Origin: Magnaporthiopsis rhizophila
Lineage: Eukaryota > Ascomycota > Sordariomycetes > Magnaporthales > Magnaporthaceae
Assembly: GCA_003049465.1 (NCBI GenBank)
Contig: PYSS01000017.1
Span: 193,950 to 257,949 of the forward strand
Length of the DNA stretch: 64,000 nucleotides
Direction of reading: 5' to 3'
Shown here: piece after piece, positions 1-9,993 of the stretch
How positions within the stretch are numbered: position 1 is the stretch's first letter
Layout of the letters: each line of letters begins with the position of its first letter
Program-made: the position numbers and the translations under genes
The notes under the pieces: generated by a model
Database searches by the model: none
The model's input: the letters and a program-made list of their open reading frames with translations, nothing else
What the model was told of the DNA's origin: nothing

Positions 1-589
1 CGACGGCGGGCCAACTCATCGTCTGACTCGATGCGACCCAGAGTTGCCGGCTGCCAAGCCGCATACGGAAGGAGAAAACAGTCAAGTTCCCACCTTCCGA
101 ACGTGAACATGAGCGACGGATAAGCGGCTGGGGCTGGTCTGCGGTTCCATCTGCACGTGTTCATTCGCTGGATGAATCTCTGGAAGAAGGTGCGATGAGA
201 AAGCTTGGCAGCTACGGCTCGAAGCTTGTTGAGGCAAATCCCAAACCCAGCAGATCTAAGTTGATTGCTTTCACTCGTGTCAATTGATTGAACCTTTATG
301 GAAGACCACGTAGGTGTTTGCCTCCTTTTACCATGACACTGACACCCTAGTCAAGCACTAAAACAAAAAAGTCAATTGATCGAGCATGACCCTTCAAGGG
401 CCCTCGTTTGATTCGTATTCTACAAAAGAGGGACAAGCGGCCCGGCCTAGCTAACATACAAGCTTTTGATCATCCTCCCTATCGTAAAAGCATTTCATCT
501 TCCTCCTTATCGTAAAAAGCATTTGATATCTTCCCAGTACTTCCCTGCAATACGTCACTAGGTCCCCCACAACATCGTCGAATCGTCGC
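1..589. other. Left-edge intergenic stretch, no gene seen
   Basis: No supported reading frame. It is the 3' flank of the minus-strand HsbA-type gene. It holds an imperfect direct repeat of about 27 bp, two copies back to back at 471-523, sharing the core TATCGTAAAA followed by GCATTT. Confidence 0.6.
471..523. repeat. Two-copy imperfect tandem repeat (about 27 bp)
   Basis: Copy 1 spans 471-496 and copy 2 spans 497-523. Both read TCCTCC(C/T)TATCGTAAAA followed by GCATTT, with one extra A in copy 2. It lies within about 120 bp downstream of the HsbA-type stop codon, so it is probably in its 3' UTR or terminator. Confidence 0.7.
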
Positions 590-1531
590 CTACCGGGCCG
601 CGCCGCCCAAGAGAGCGGTGAGGGGGTTCGCCGCCGCGCCGCCCGCACCGCCGCCCGCACCGCCCAGCAGCGCCGTCAGAGGGTTGCCGCCGGCGCCGCC
701 TCCGAAGAGGCCGAGGAGGGCTCCCAGGGGGTTGTTGTTGCCGGCGGCGGGCGCGGGCGCGGGCGTGGCGGGCTCGGCAGGAGCAGGCGCAGGCGCAGCA
801 GGCGCAGCGGGGGCGGGCGTGGCAGGCTCAGCGGGGGCAGGCGTGGCAGGCTCAGCGGGGGCAGGCGTGGCAGGCTCGGCGGGCTTCGGCGCAGCGCCGG
901 CAGTTCCGTTACCCTTGTCGGCTCCCGCACCGGCTCCCGCACCACCGGCAGGCGCAGCCGGGGCAGGGGCAGGGGCGCCGGCCGCGGGAGGAGCGCTGAG
1001 CGCCGTGATTCCCTGGTCGATGGTCTGGCTGACCTTGTCGACGGTGCCTTGCGCGATGCCCTGGCCGATGGCGGGGACCTTGGAGACGAGAGCCTTGCCG
1101 AGAGCCGCACTGTCCGCCTTCTGCTGCTTGAGCGAGGAGACGGCAACCGAGGCCACTCCGAGCTGGTCGAGCGCCGCCTTCTTGCCCGTCAGCGCGGAAA
1201 TGGTGTCCTGGGTTGCCGTGTTCAGCCCGCTTGCAGACTGCTGCAGGGAGAGGGCGTCCTGGAGCGACAGCGGCTGGCTGGCCTGGATATCCGTCGTCGC
1301 CTGCTTGATGGTCTTGCTCAGCGCGTCCGACGCCGTCAGGATGGGAGGGGCCGTGTTGACGTCCTTGGCATCCAGCGCCTTGACCGCAGTCTGGACCTTG
1401 CCCAAGCCTTCCTCCACCTTCTTCAGCGATGCTTGGATCGACGTAAGGTCTCTCCTCGCCAGGGACGTGGTCGGCGCTGCCAGGCCCGTGGCCAGGAGCA
1501 GAGAGTTGATGATGAGGGTGCTGGTCTTCAT
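590..1531 (-). CDS. Secreted HsbA-type hydrophobic surface-binding protein with Pro/Ala/Gly-rich tail
   Basis: A single-exon frame of 313 aa. The start at 1531 was chosen because it opens a classic signal peptide (MKTSTLIINSLLLATGLAAP); the frame runs open upstream but only from a non-ATG codon. Residues about 20-150 form an Ala/Ser/Gln-rich helical region with the pattern of HsbA (hydrophobic surface binding protein A, first described from Aspergillus oryzae), a secreted family that coats hydrophobic surfaces. Residues about 165-290 are low complexity, with repeated PAEPATPA units from a 24-bp DNA repeat, followed by Gly/Ala/Leu-rich blocks of GNPLTALLGG type. The cysteine-poor composition fits HsbA. 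Export is inferred from the signal peptide. The antisense open frame over the same DNA is a GC-rich shadow. Confidence 0.8.
   Translation of the reverse strand: MKTSTLIINSLLLATGLAAPTTSLARRDLTSIQASLKKVEEGLGKVQTAVKALDAKDVNTAPPILTASDALSKTIKQATTDIQASQPLSLQDALSLQQSASGLNTATQDTISALTGKKAALDQLGVASVAVSSLKQQKADSAALGKALVSKVPAIGQGIAQGTVDKVSQTIDQGITALSAPPAAGAPAPAPAAPAGGAGAGAGADKGNGTAGAAPKPAEPATPAPAEPATPAPAEPATPAPAAPAAPAPAPAEPATPAPAPAAGNNNPLGALLGLFGGGAGGNPLTALLGGAGGGAGGAAANPLTALLGGAAR
806..886. repeat. 24-bp tandem repeat inside the HsbA-type gene
   Basis: About three near-identical 24-bp units (GGCAGGCGTGGCAGGCTCAG core) encode the repeated Pro-Ala-Glu-Pro-Ala-Thr-Pro-Ala linker on the minus strand. Copy number is likely to vary between strains. 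Confidence 0.75.
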
Positions 1532-2702
1532 CTTGCTAGTGGGAGCGGCGGACGTGTGGGGTATTGAAAAGGAAAAGCAAAGCGAGGAGAGTGAATGTCT
1601 TGTAGCGCTGCTGTCGTTATGCTTCAAGCTAACCTGTCTAGCAGGAGAGTCGAGTCTGATGTCAGGTCGAAGCCTTTGATGGTGGTGATCTGCAAGCCGA
1701 TATTCACTGGAGCTTGGGGGGGAGCGATCCTCGATATTAATACTGCAGTGAAGGCGTAGCCGTGGTTGGGATCACCCATCCTCGTTCGAAAAAGTTTTGT
1801 CTCGGCTGACATCGCACGCGCATTCCCCAGACTGTCGCTTACAGCCTCTGCGGTCCGGGAAGATGCGGCAGGCTGGGTCCCCGGCCTCGTAGGCGCCATC
1901 GACTTGAGCCTACAGCAAGGTGTACGCATGCGGGGTGTGGCCGCATCGAACGACTTCAGAGCACGTTCATCCGACTTTCTCATCAATCTCGGACAGTAGC
2001 GCCTCGGGGGAAACTCGACCCGATTGATGCCCTCCTACTTTGCTGGATGCCGAAAGACGAGGCCATAGCCATACCAGATGTGGGGGGAGCAGACAGCATC
2101 TTCCTGCATCTCTTGTTCTCAGGCGCAGATACGGAACCAATCGCAACTCAGAGGTGGGGTTGTTGAAAAAGCCGACGTGGTCCATATGCGGGCGCTTTTT
2201 TGTTTTGTTTTCGTTTTGGCTGATCTTGCTAATCTTGGTTATACCTGATAAGTTTATATTGACATGCCTACACGAGATGTGAGCCGCAAATCAGGCGCCA
2301 CCCGGATCATCGTCCGAACTGCTGCGACACTTCGGATGTGGCGACGCATGGCACCGACCCATCGGGACCTGAGCAGGGCCAATAGATGAGCCTCTTGAGC
2401 GGTGGCGCACGCCAGCTAATGTTTGGGCTCACCCCTGCCCATGTGTTATCCTGTTATCTAATACACTGTATTATGAATCTGTTTGGACGAAAACCAAGGG
2501 TAGGCTGATACGTTGAAGCTCCCATTTTTCTCGCGCCTCCAGCACGAAATAAGAAACACGCCCGAAGAACCCCTGCAGCGAGAGAGAAACTCGCCCACGA
2601 CACCCCAGTCGTTTTCTATATCCACTTCCCCTCGCGCTATCCTCGGCTGGCAATAAACAAACATGAAATAATGCCAAGTCGAACCGCACTCTTCTCGGTC
2701 CG
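1532..2702. other. Intergenic, about 1.2 kb, no gene seen
   Basis: This holds the promoter of the minus-strand HsbA-type gene and the 3' flank of the minus-strand T5orf172-like gene. Short open frames on both strands show no family pattern. A T-rich stretch lies at about 2190-2230. Confidence 0.6.
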
Positions 2703-3203
2703 CTATCCGCTCATATGCACATCGCCCCCTGGCCAAGCGGCTCCCGGCAGATCCACGCCCGTGAAGGGCTTCCAGAAGGCCGGATCCTCGGGCAGCGTTT
2801 CGGGCAGGCGCCTGCGCCACTCCTCGCTCAGCTGGCCCGTCTCGTCGTCGTACGGCATCCTGCGTTCGACCCACGAGGCCCAGACGCGCACCACGTCGCT
2901 CGCCTCGTCCGCCCCAGTCTCAAACCACTCCCTGTGCCGGGATCCGCAGCCGGGGCATCCGGCCGACTGCAGGCGCCTGCGGCCGCCGAGCTGCGCGTGC
3001 GCCAGCTCCTCGACGCGCAGCGGGTGCCGCGTCCAGGCCGCGGCCACCAGGACGGGCGCGTAGCCGCAGCGCGCCCGGATCTGCGCCAGTCGCGACGCCA
3101 CGGCCCGCTGCGTCGTCATGCCGATCTTGACGTGCCGCGTCGGCGGGCACACGGCCACCGCGTCGGGCAGCGTGAAGACGTAGACGAAGCCGCCGCGGAG
3201 GTC

Positions 3204-3241
<38 letters not shown>

Positions 3242-3953
3242 GCCCTTCTCCTGTTGATCCCGCCGCCATTGACGCGTTTCCCTTCTTTCGCGCCAGGTCG
3301 GTCCCCGTCAGTGGGCGCCGGAGTCGCCGGGCCACCTCGCGATTGATGCAGATGCTGGCCCTGGCGCTGGGGTGGAATAGACTGAACTGGTGCACCTGGG
3401 GCGGTTGGCGGAGTACCGCTGCAAGGATGGCCCCTTCTGGGCTACCGGGCTCTCCGGGGCCCTCGGCGCCGCCGCCATTGCCTCGGTCGCTGTCGGACCC
3501 CGAAGAGCAGCTGCTGTTGGAGGCGCTGCTGTCATGCGAGCAGGCAAGCCCATGGTGAGACTCGGAGAGAAGGCTGCGGTCCTTCGGGCCTGGCTTACCG
3601 GCGCCGCCACCGTGGTCCACGGCATCTTCTGGAGCTTCCGTCACGCCTACGTCGGATCTTGAGTCAACTTGGCCTACCTCTGCTGCAATCAGGGAAGAAG
3701 CTGGAAGAACCGCGCTACTGGCCGTTTTCTGGTCTGGTACACTTCTGAGCGTGCTGGATAAAACCCGTCTCATCTTTCCCTTCTGCTCCTTACGTGGCGA
3801 TGGGGCCTCGGCATGGAGATCCCGGACAGTGAGGGCCGACAGCCATTGGACTAGAGACTCCTCGATCTGGAGGCGCGCTTTGCCGCCGTGATTTACGGGG
3901 CTACGTATCGGCGGTCCGGAGACGGCCGTGGGCCTTGCCACACGGGCGGCCAT
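2703..3953 (-). CDS. T5orf172 (DUF1766/GIY-YIG-like) domain protein with poly-Ser tract
   Basis: A single-exon frame of 416 aa. The ATG at 3953 (MAARVARPTAV) is preferred over an upstream in-frame start at 4106, because a TATA-like element lies at about 4059-4067. The first 235 residues are low complexity and charged. A run of about 12 Ser (residues about 237-249) comes from a CTG/CAG microsatellite. Residues about 252-365 form the recognisable domain: GGFVYVF opening, HVKIGMTT, then RL-QIRARCGY, the GIY-YIG-type layout of the T5orf172 / Mug113 family. A later CPGC-x3-H segment and HREWF fit fungal members. The family is predicted to be DNA-binding or nuclease-like, but the fungal proteins have no firmly established activity. 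It is encoded on the same strand as the NLR gene behind it. Confidence 0.75.
3205..3239. repeat. (CTG)n trinucleotide repeat in coding sequence
   Basis: A near-pure CTG run, about 11-12 units. Read on the minus strand it encodes the poly-Ser tract of the T5orf172-like protein. Confidence 0.9.
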
Positions 3954-4512
3954 TTTGATCAGTGAGCGGTATAGCAGTTGAATATTGAGAATGGCTGATG
4001 GGAATAATGTCCTGTGTGGATTATGCTTTGAAGAAGAAAATCCATCGACTGTCTCGCACTTATATAGTCTCGCGGCTAGCTCTGTGACTTTTACGGACTC
4101 AAACATGGTCGGTTCTAGTGTTTACGGTGCCCGGCTTGCTCACTCCCGCGTTCGGCAAAGTGCCCGAGCGGAAGACGAGCATTGAGCAGCGGTGACTTGC
4201 GGGGACGCAGCAGGAATAGTACGGACACACGGGGGTGTAGGCAAGGTGCTGGAGAACCGGCATGCCCGCACCTGGCGTGGGTAAGGTGTTTTTTGTTTTC
4301 TTTTTAGCACCACGTGGAAGTGTGGACGCCGGATTAAATACATTACAAAAACAAATGTCAAACCAAAAACAGAAAACGCCAAGCTTACAGCTCCTGCAAT
4401 ATACCGCTTTGTGGGCACGAACTTGGGCGAGATCGCAAAAAGCACATCAAACAGCTATGCAGACAAAAAAGGGGGGACTAAAAAGGGGCAATGGGAGATG
4501 AGAAAGTATGGT
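3954..4512. other. Intergenic between NLR 3' end and T5orf172-like gene
   Basis: About 560 bp containing the NLR terminator region and the promoter of the T5orf172-like gene. No further gene is seen. Confidence 0.6.
4059..4067 (-). promoter_or_regulatory. TATA-like element upstream of the T5orf172-like gene
   Basis: CTATATAAG on the minus strand, about 105 bp upstream of the chosen ATG at 3953. It supports that start over the longer frame, whose start at 4106 would put the element inside the coding region. Confidence 0.4.
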
Positions 4513-7500
4513 TCAGGCCACCTTCTCAGACCTCGATGTCGTGCGGCTGGTCATATGGCCCAACCGCACCTCCGGCCTTTGCGCTTTTCTCTTTGAACGT
4601 CGGCGACAGCGACAGCCACAGCAACCGCAGGTGAGTAGCCAGCGAAGCCGCTTCCACCAGGTCATCTTGCGCGACCCGGACACCGAAGACGCAGGTGTGC
4701 CGGCATCGTCACTTGGCGGTTTACCGGGCGGCGTAGGAGGAGTGGGGTCTTTTCCGGGTTGCTTCTTGAGCAGTGGCGTTCGATCGAGTGGCGGTGGCGC
4801 TTCCTCGATCTCGGCCGTTCCATAAGCAGGTGGAGGGGTTATGCGGGGGGGCGTGTTAGCATCTTGCGATGTAGGTGGAGTTTGCCCATTGCGAGCTGGG
4901 CGGTTCTCTGGAACAGTCTGGTTGTCCCCGCTGGTGGTGGGTGTGTGGGAAGGCAGCGAGGGATTCCCGGGCAAGGGATCCCCGAGAAGCGGCAAAGGAT
5001 CCACACAAAGCGGCGGAAGAACTTCAAGAGGCGGTAAAAAATTTGGGGAAGACGACGTAGGATTCCCGGGAGGTGCTGGGTTGAGGCCAGGATCCTCCAC
5101 CGGTGCCCCCAGAAGGATCAACCCCCCAGAAGCTTGCGTGCCGGGCTGCTCCTCGGTAGACGGTCTCGGAGATGCAGGCCCTCTCTGTGAGGTGTTGCCA
5201 CTGGGTTGCCTGTCCGGGAGCGCCGAATGATCCCCGGGGAGTGTTGGGTTGGCCTCGGGATCCTCCACTGGCGTTCTGGGACGGTAAGCGCGAGGCGGCC
5301 GAAAGTCTCTGGTGCCACCACTTCTGCTGGGTCGCCCGCGCGACATCATCTCATCCTGCGGATTTTGCGTGCCGTTCCGTTTCCCGGTAGTCTCCGTAGG
5401 CTTTTGGTTAGTCTCAGTAGGCTTGCTACGCCCGCTACGCCCGCTAGGCTCGCCAGACTCCTGTTCAGCCCGCCGTTCAGCCTGCTCCTTCGGCGGCACG
5501 AGCGAGTTTTCAGTCTGCTCGGCATCCAACATCAAACGCTCGATATCCTCATCGGTCTCGGGGAAGGTCTTTGCCCGCCACTTCCGGGCAAACCACCACA
5601 CCTCGCACCAGCTGATGCCATATTCCGACTTCATGTCGTGCAGCAGCTCGTAGCCCCCGCGCCCCCGGGCCAAACCGGCGGCCCGAAAGTGCCTCGACCA
5701 GCACAGCGCCGCGTACTTGACGAGCTGGTCGGCTTCGACCCGGGTCTGGACCTTGACCTCCCACCGGGCTTGGCCCTCTTCCGTCGGCCGGTACCGCTCG
5801 CCCGCGTCCGCGAACGAGGGCATCATGAGGTACGCGGCGCACATGCTTCCCAGCCTGGCGTGCGCCTTGTGGTCGTCAACGTAGAAGGCCTCATGGTTGG
5901 GCACCTCCCAGTCCTTGTGCGCGTCATTTTTATACGTGTCCGGGGTGGTGGTCAGGTACTTCGTCAGGGTTCCGTGGACGGGGTTGACGTGGTTGCTAGA
6001 CGAGAAACTGAGGAGCTGGCCGCAGAGACTGATCAGGTAGGCCCTGAAGATCTCGGGACGGGTCATGTGTTTCTGGAGGAGCTTGTTGTCGAGGGGCTTC
6101 TTGGAGTCTTCGTCCCATAGTTTGGCTAGTGTGAGACCCAGGTTCAGTTCTTGCAGCTCCAGCGGCTCGAGGCCGAACACGACCCAGAGGAGGACTCTTC
6201 GCACTATGAGACCGGCGTTGGCCCCCTGATTTGATTTTATCCTGCCGAGGATCGAGTCGAAGAGCTCGGCGAGCGATCTTGGGAGCCGATTGAGCTGCTC
6301 TTGCAGCTGGTGTGCTGCCGGCATCTGGGACTTAATGTCGGCCACCAGGACTGTGGCCCAGAGGTAGATGCCCTTGGCGCCTCGTGCCACTTTGTCGCAG
6401 ACGACCCTCTGGAAGTCGCCAGAATACCCTGCCACCCCGGAAAATCTGCTCAACTCTATCTTGATCGTGCGGTGGATATCTTCGAAGTTGTCCTGCTCCC
6501 CGATCTCGTACTCGACGAACCCTCGTTCCTCGTTAGCAAGGCTGAAGCACCACCGAGATAAAACGAGGATGCGAAGGTCCGGGCGATCCTGGCTGCTCAG
6601 TTCTCGTTCGCATTCCTCGAGGCAGTCGAGGAATTCTTCCTGGTCGTCGGCTGGAATATTATCGAACCCGTCGACGATGATAACAAGCCCGTTGCCATTT
6701 GTCGCCGCCGGAGCTACCATGTCTTTCCACAGGCTCATAAGCTCCTCTCGTGCCCAGCTCGCTGCCGTACCATCCACCCCAGGGACCCCCGGCTGGAGGA
6801 CTTCCTTGCTAGAACGCGAAGAGTCGCTCCACAGCACAGGATCATTCCAGATCCAAGGATAGATGGTAGCAAGCTGGTGGATCGTGGACCGGAAAATTGC
6901 GTCACAGCTGTTTCGCTCCTTCAACCTCCCTTCGAGAAAACAACTGACGACTCCGACGCCGCCCCATTTGATGTTGATGATATACTTTGCCAGATGGGTT
7001 TTGCCGGCGGCTGGGTTACTATGGATCCATAATTTTCTGGCTGTGCGGTTCTGCCAGTTTCGGAACTCGTCTTTCTCCTGGATCCATCGGCAGGTTCCTT
7101 TTGTTGGGCGTATATCTTTGGAGTATTCGTGGAACTCGTTGGTGCACAATGACTTGAGCAGAGCGGCGCGGTAAGACTCTGTCAAGCCGTTAGTGCCAGC
7201 CTATTTGAATCTCGTGTTTCGCCGCCAACTATATGGATAGGTAGGTAGGTGGCTTACCAGGCTTTCCATTCGCCCCCGTAGCCAGCCGCTGGAGTGCGTT
7301 CCCCACGGGCTCGAACAGTCTCCGTCCGCTCGGGTCCCTACAGAACCTGCAAATGCCGACGTGATCTGCCGGCAGGAGCTGGGTGTCAGCACCGTCGAGG
7401 AGAGCATCGGTTTCGCTCACGACCTGTGTGGATAGAAGCAACGGTTAGTAGGGGTTGGCGCGTGTTCAGTAGTGGTATCCAATGGTGAGCGGCCTCATTC

Positions 7501-8401
7501 GACTGACCACCCCGTCTAGTCCTTTGGTGGCTTGTCCCTCGTAGAAATTGACAACCGAAACGTTGAGGGACTTGAGAACTGCTTGAAACTTGGTTGTGAC
7601 TTGGGTGAGGCTTTTGCTATGAGACTTGATTTCTTGAATCATCATGGAGCCTGGCGGCGGTCGCCGCAGCTTTGCCATTACTGCGTCCACGGCGCCTGGG
7701 CCTGGCTTGCCCTGCTGGCTAACCACGGCATGCAGAATACGCTCAGCGAACCGCTCCCCAGCCTCTGGGCCGCCCAGGTGGTGGGGTGTGGCAAAGAAGA
7801 TCTGTGGAAATGCCAGTCCAGGCGATGATTAGCCGTGTTTCTTTTCCAGGGAGTGGTCTCCGCCTAGGCAAGGTACCGGCCCAGCTACTTACGACGCCAC
7901 AGGTTGCGCGGCCAAGGTACGTGTACTCTGAGTCGAGATGGGCCCAGATCAGAGCCTATATTTGACGTGTCAGCGCAGATAGCAGCCTCATGCCAAGGCT
8001 GCTACAGACTTACCTGCTTGATACTAGGTAGTTTGCACGTCAGTAGGGAACTGGGCACCGGCATAAGCAACGATGGGGACATACATTACGCCGCCCAGGC
8101 TGTGGCCGACGAAGATGATGGATCGTTGTTTTTCGTAGCCAGACCCCCTTGGGTGTTTCTGCCTGAGCTGCTGAAGGAGGGCCCGGGCATGCTCTTCGAT
8201 GCCGGCTCGTGAGGTTGTGCCTTGAATGGAGCCGTTGTACTGGTAGCACAGAACGCGGACATTGGGCACGTAGTCTGGCAGCAGGTCGCACGGCCATACG
8301 GTGCCGTCTTCGGCGGTCCACGTCTTGATCCTGTTCCCGTCGTCGTCGTCTTGCACCGAGTCGAGGCCATGAACCAGAACGACGCTGCCATGCGGTACCA
8401 T
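4513..8401 (-). CDS. NLR-type protein: SesB-like hydrolase + NACHT NTPase + Pro-rich and Trp/Cys/Arg tail
   Basis: Six exons placed from splice signals and frame: 8401-8085, 8023-8014 (10 nt), 7955-7893, 7801-7508, 7423-7258, 7178-4513, giving about 1171 aa. Exons 1-5 encode an alpha/beta hydrolase of SesB type: VVLVHGL, KTWTA, GHSLGG nucleophile near residue 100, ATPHHLGG, and LPADHVGICRF with the likely catalytic His near 245. Exon 6 has a P-loop (NPAAGKTHLAK, about residue 340), Walker B-like LVIIVDGFDN (about 450) and the sensor-like ILVLSRW, as in fungal NACHT NLRs. No WD40, ankyrin or TPR repeats follow. Instead there is a helical region, about 270 residues rich in Pro/Thr/Ser, and a tail WWKRLRWLLTCGCCGCRCRR. 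The frame continues upstream to an ATG at 8515 but is cut by TGA at 8450-8452. Translation therefore starts at 8401 or the gene is damaged. Fungal NLRs of this layout are linked to heterokaryon incompatibility and immunity-like cell death; function here is inferred. Confidence 0.8.
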
Positions 8402-8419
8402 GTCAACCAGGGTGTCGTT

Positions 8420-8785
8420 GTGTCTACTGCGAGGATCTGACGGGCGCGCTCACTCAACATCTGGGAGCTTTGTCCCGGGATTTTCGGAGATGGGATAGAG
8501 GATTTCCAGTTCCATCAATGCTCGCTTGATCGATGGGGGCGGCATCATCTGCGTCGATGACCTCCTCCTTCCTCCAGGAGAGGCGTCATTACCGTGTCGA
8601 CCGGGCGCTGTTCTGTCTGTTGCGAGTGTCTGGCGGCCGCGCTCGCTCAACGCCTGGAAGCTCCGTCCCGGGATTTTTGGAGCCGGGTAAGAGGATTTTC
8701 GGTCTCATTCTTGGTCGCTCGCTCGCTCGGTGGGGGAGGCATCATCCGCGTCGACGGCCTCCTTCTCCATCGAGGAGAGGCGTCA
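8420..8785. repeat. Diverged tandem duplication, period about 193 bp, over the NLR 5' end
   Basis: The segment at about 8425-8600 is repeated at about 8618-8785. Examples are CGCGCT at 8445 and 8638, shared GTCCCGGGATTTT, GGCATCATC and GAGGAGAGGCGTCA-type blocks. Copies differ at roughly one base in five by eye. On the minus strand the inner copy encodes the start of the NLR reading frame (MELEILYP...). The outer copy encodes the same stretch with CGA where the inner copy has TGA. Confidence 0.75.
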
Positions 8786-9477
8786 ATATTGAATGCCGCG
8801 TTCTCCGAGACTGCGCCAACCTACCCAGGCCTCCAAGCTAGCACAAGCGAGAGCCAATAAAGGCGTAGCTCGCGGAATCGGCAAGAATGGTAATGAGGTA
8901 ATGCACGATTAGCCTGTTATTTCAGCTCCTCATCTGCCGTGGCTCAGCCACTAGTCCGGCCAGGATGTGGGAAGGCTGGGGTGCGCGTCCGGTTCCCTCC
9001 AGCCGCCCAGCGTCTTTATTACGGGAAGAGATCAAACTCCGGGTTTCAATTATCTCTGTCTGAAGTCGTCGCTCCTCCCCCGATTTGTTGACTGGTCCTG
9101 GTTTCGGGGACCTGCAACGCGCACCTGCTCCTCCTCCCCGTTCGGCCAAGAAAACCACCCAGCGCCAGGGCCACTTCGCGACTATGGGGCCATCAAAGCT
9201 GAAGAGGGATGGGCCAGACCCCGACGTAGAAAAGCCCAGGTCAAAGCCGGAAGATGGCAAGGCAAGACAACCCGAATTTCTCTCACGGCAGTCACGAATC
9301 TAACAAGGCCCAAAGTTAGCAGGGAGCGCGGAATCCGCCGTCTCGAGAAGCGAGAACCGCGGTGCCAAGAAATCTGGCGCGCAGCCCCCACACGATAGAC
9401 GACAGACGACGAGGGCACAGCCCCTTTCGATTCCTCGATCCCGCCATCTCATCGACAAAGTCTTGGCCGCGGCAAGC
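8786..9477. other. Intergenic between NLR and coiled-coil gene
   Basis: About 700 bp between two divergent genes. A 39-codon frame at about 9184-9303 (+) has no recognisable pattern. Apart from the tandem duplication to its left, I see no further structure. Confidence 0.5.
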
Positions 9478-9993
9478 ATGAACAGCGAGCTCTCACAAAG
9501 GGTCAAGCGCAAGATGGAGAGCAGACTTCGCACGGCACAGCAAGAAGCAGCGCAGGCCAAGCAAGAAGCAGCGCAAGCCAAGCAAGGGGCGGCACAAGCC
9601 AAGCAAGAGGCAGCGCAGGCCAAGCAAGAGGCAGCGCAGGCCAATAAAGAGGCAGCGCACTGGAAGACGAAGCACGAGGCAGAGGTGGAGTCCTCAAAGC
9701 TCGCAAAGCTCAAGCTCGACGAACTCAACAAACAGCTGGAGGACACACGCGAAATGCTTCGTGAGGAGCAGCAGAAGAGGTACGACCAGTTTTACAAGCT
9801 ACGGGATGCCCAGGCCGACTGCAAGCTGCTGGAGAACTATCTGTCAAAGAGCATCGTCGCCCGATTCCACGGCGAGCCAGAAGACGGCTCACGCCTGGCT
9901 ATTGAGGCTTACAAGGCGAGGAGGAAGGAGGCCAAAAACGCAGAGAGCGCGAACCCGCCGACAAAGGAAAAGCAGGGCAAGCCAGACGATTGA
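9478..9993 (+). CDS. Small coiled-coil protein with exact heptad (21-bp) repeats
   Basis: 171 aa, single exon. The ATG at 9478 is the first in frame; the frame extends upstream only to a TTG. Residues about 22-60 are six near-identical heptads of QEAAQAK type, each encoded by one 21-bp unit, followed by a longer charged helix (HWKTKHEAEVESSKLAKLKLD and beyond). The whole chain looks like one helical coiled coil ending in a Lys/Pro-rich tail. There is no signal peptide or membrane segment. It points toward a second coiled-coil gene 335 bp downstream on the other strand and lies between the NLR and the SesB-like pair. No family is recognised. A structural or scaffold role would be guesswork. 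Confidence 0.65.
   Translation: MNSELSQRVKRKMESRLRTAQQEAAQAKQEAAQAKQGAAQAKQEAAQAKQEAAQANKEAAHWKTKHEAEVESSKLAKLKLDELNKQLEDTREMLREEQQKRYDQFYKLRDAQADCKLLENYLSKSIVARFHGEPEDGSRLAIEAYKARRKEAKNAESANPPTKEKQGKPDD
9537..9660. repeat. 21-bp tandem repeat, six units
   Basis: Units read CAAGA(G/A)GCAGCGCA(G/A)GCCAA with few substitutions, in frame with the coiled-coil gene. Each unit is exactly one heptad. Confidence 0.9.

Noticed and set aside
618..1679. Long plus-strand open frame (353 codons) opposite the HsbA-type gene
   Set aside because: An antisense shadow of GC-rich repeat DNA. The minus strand has a signal peptide and a family pattern; the plus strand has only Ala/Gly/Pro low complexity.
5206..6120. 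304-codon plus-strand frame opposite the NLR
   Set aside because: It overlaps the NACHT-containing exon, which has clear motifs; the plus frame has none.
8441..8484. Very short intron that would remove the TGA at 8450-8452
   Set aside because: Possible GT-AG pairs here are about 27-32 nt apart, below the practical minimum for fungal introns.
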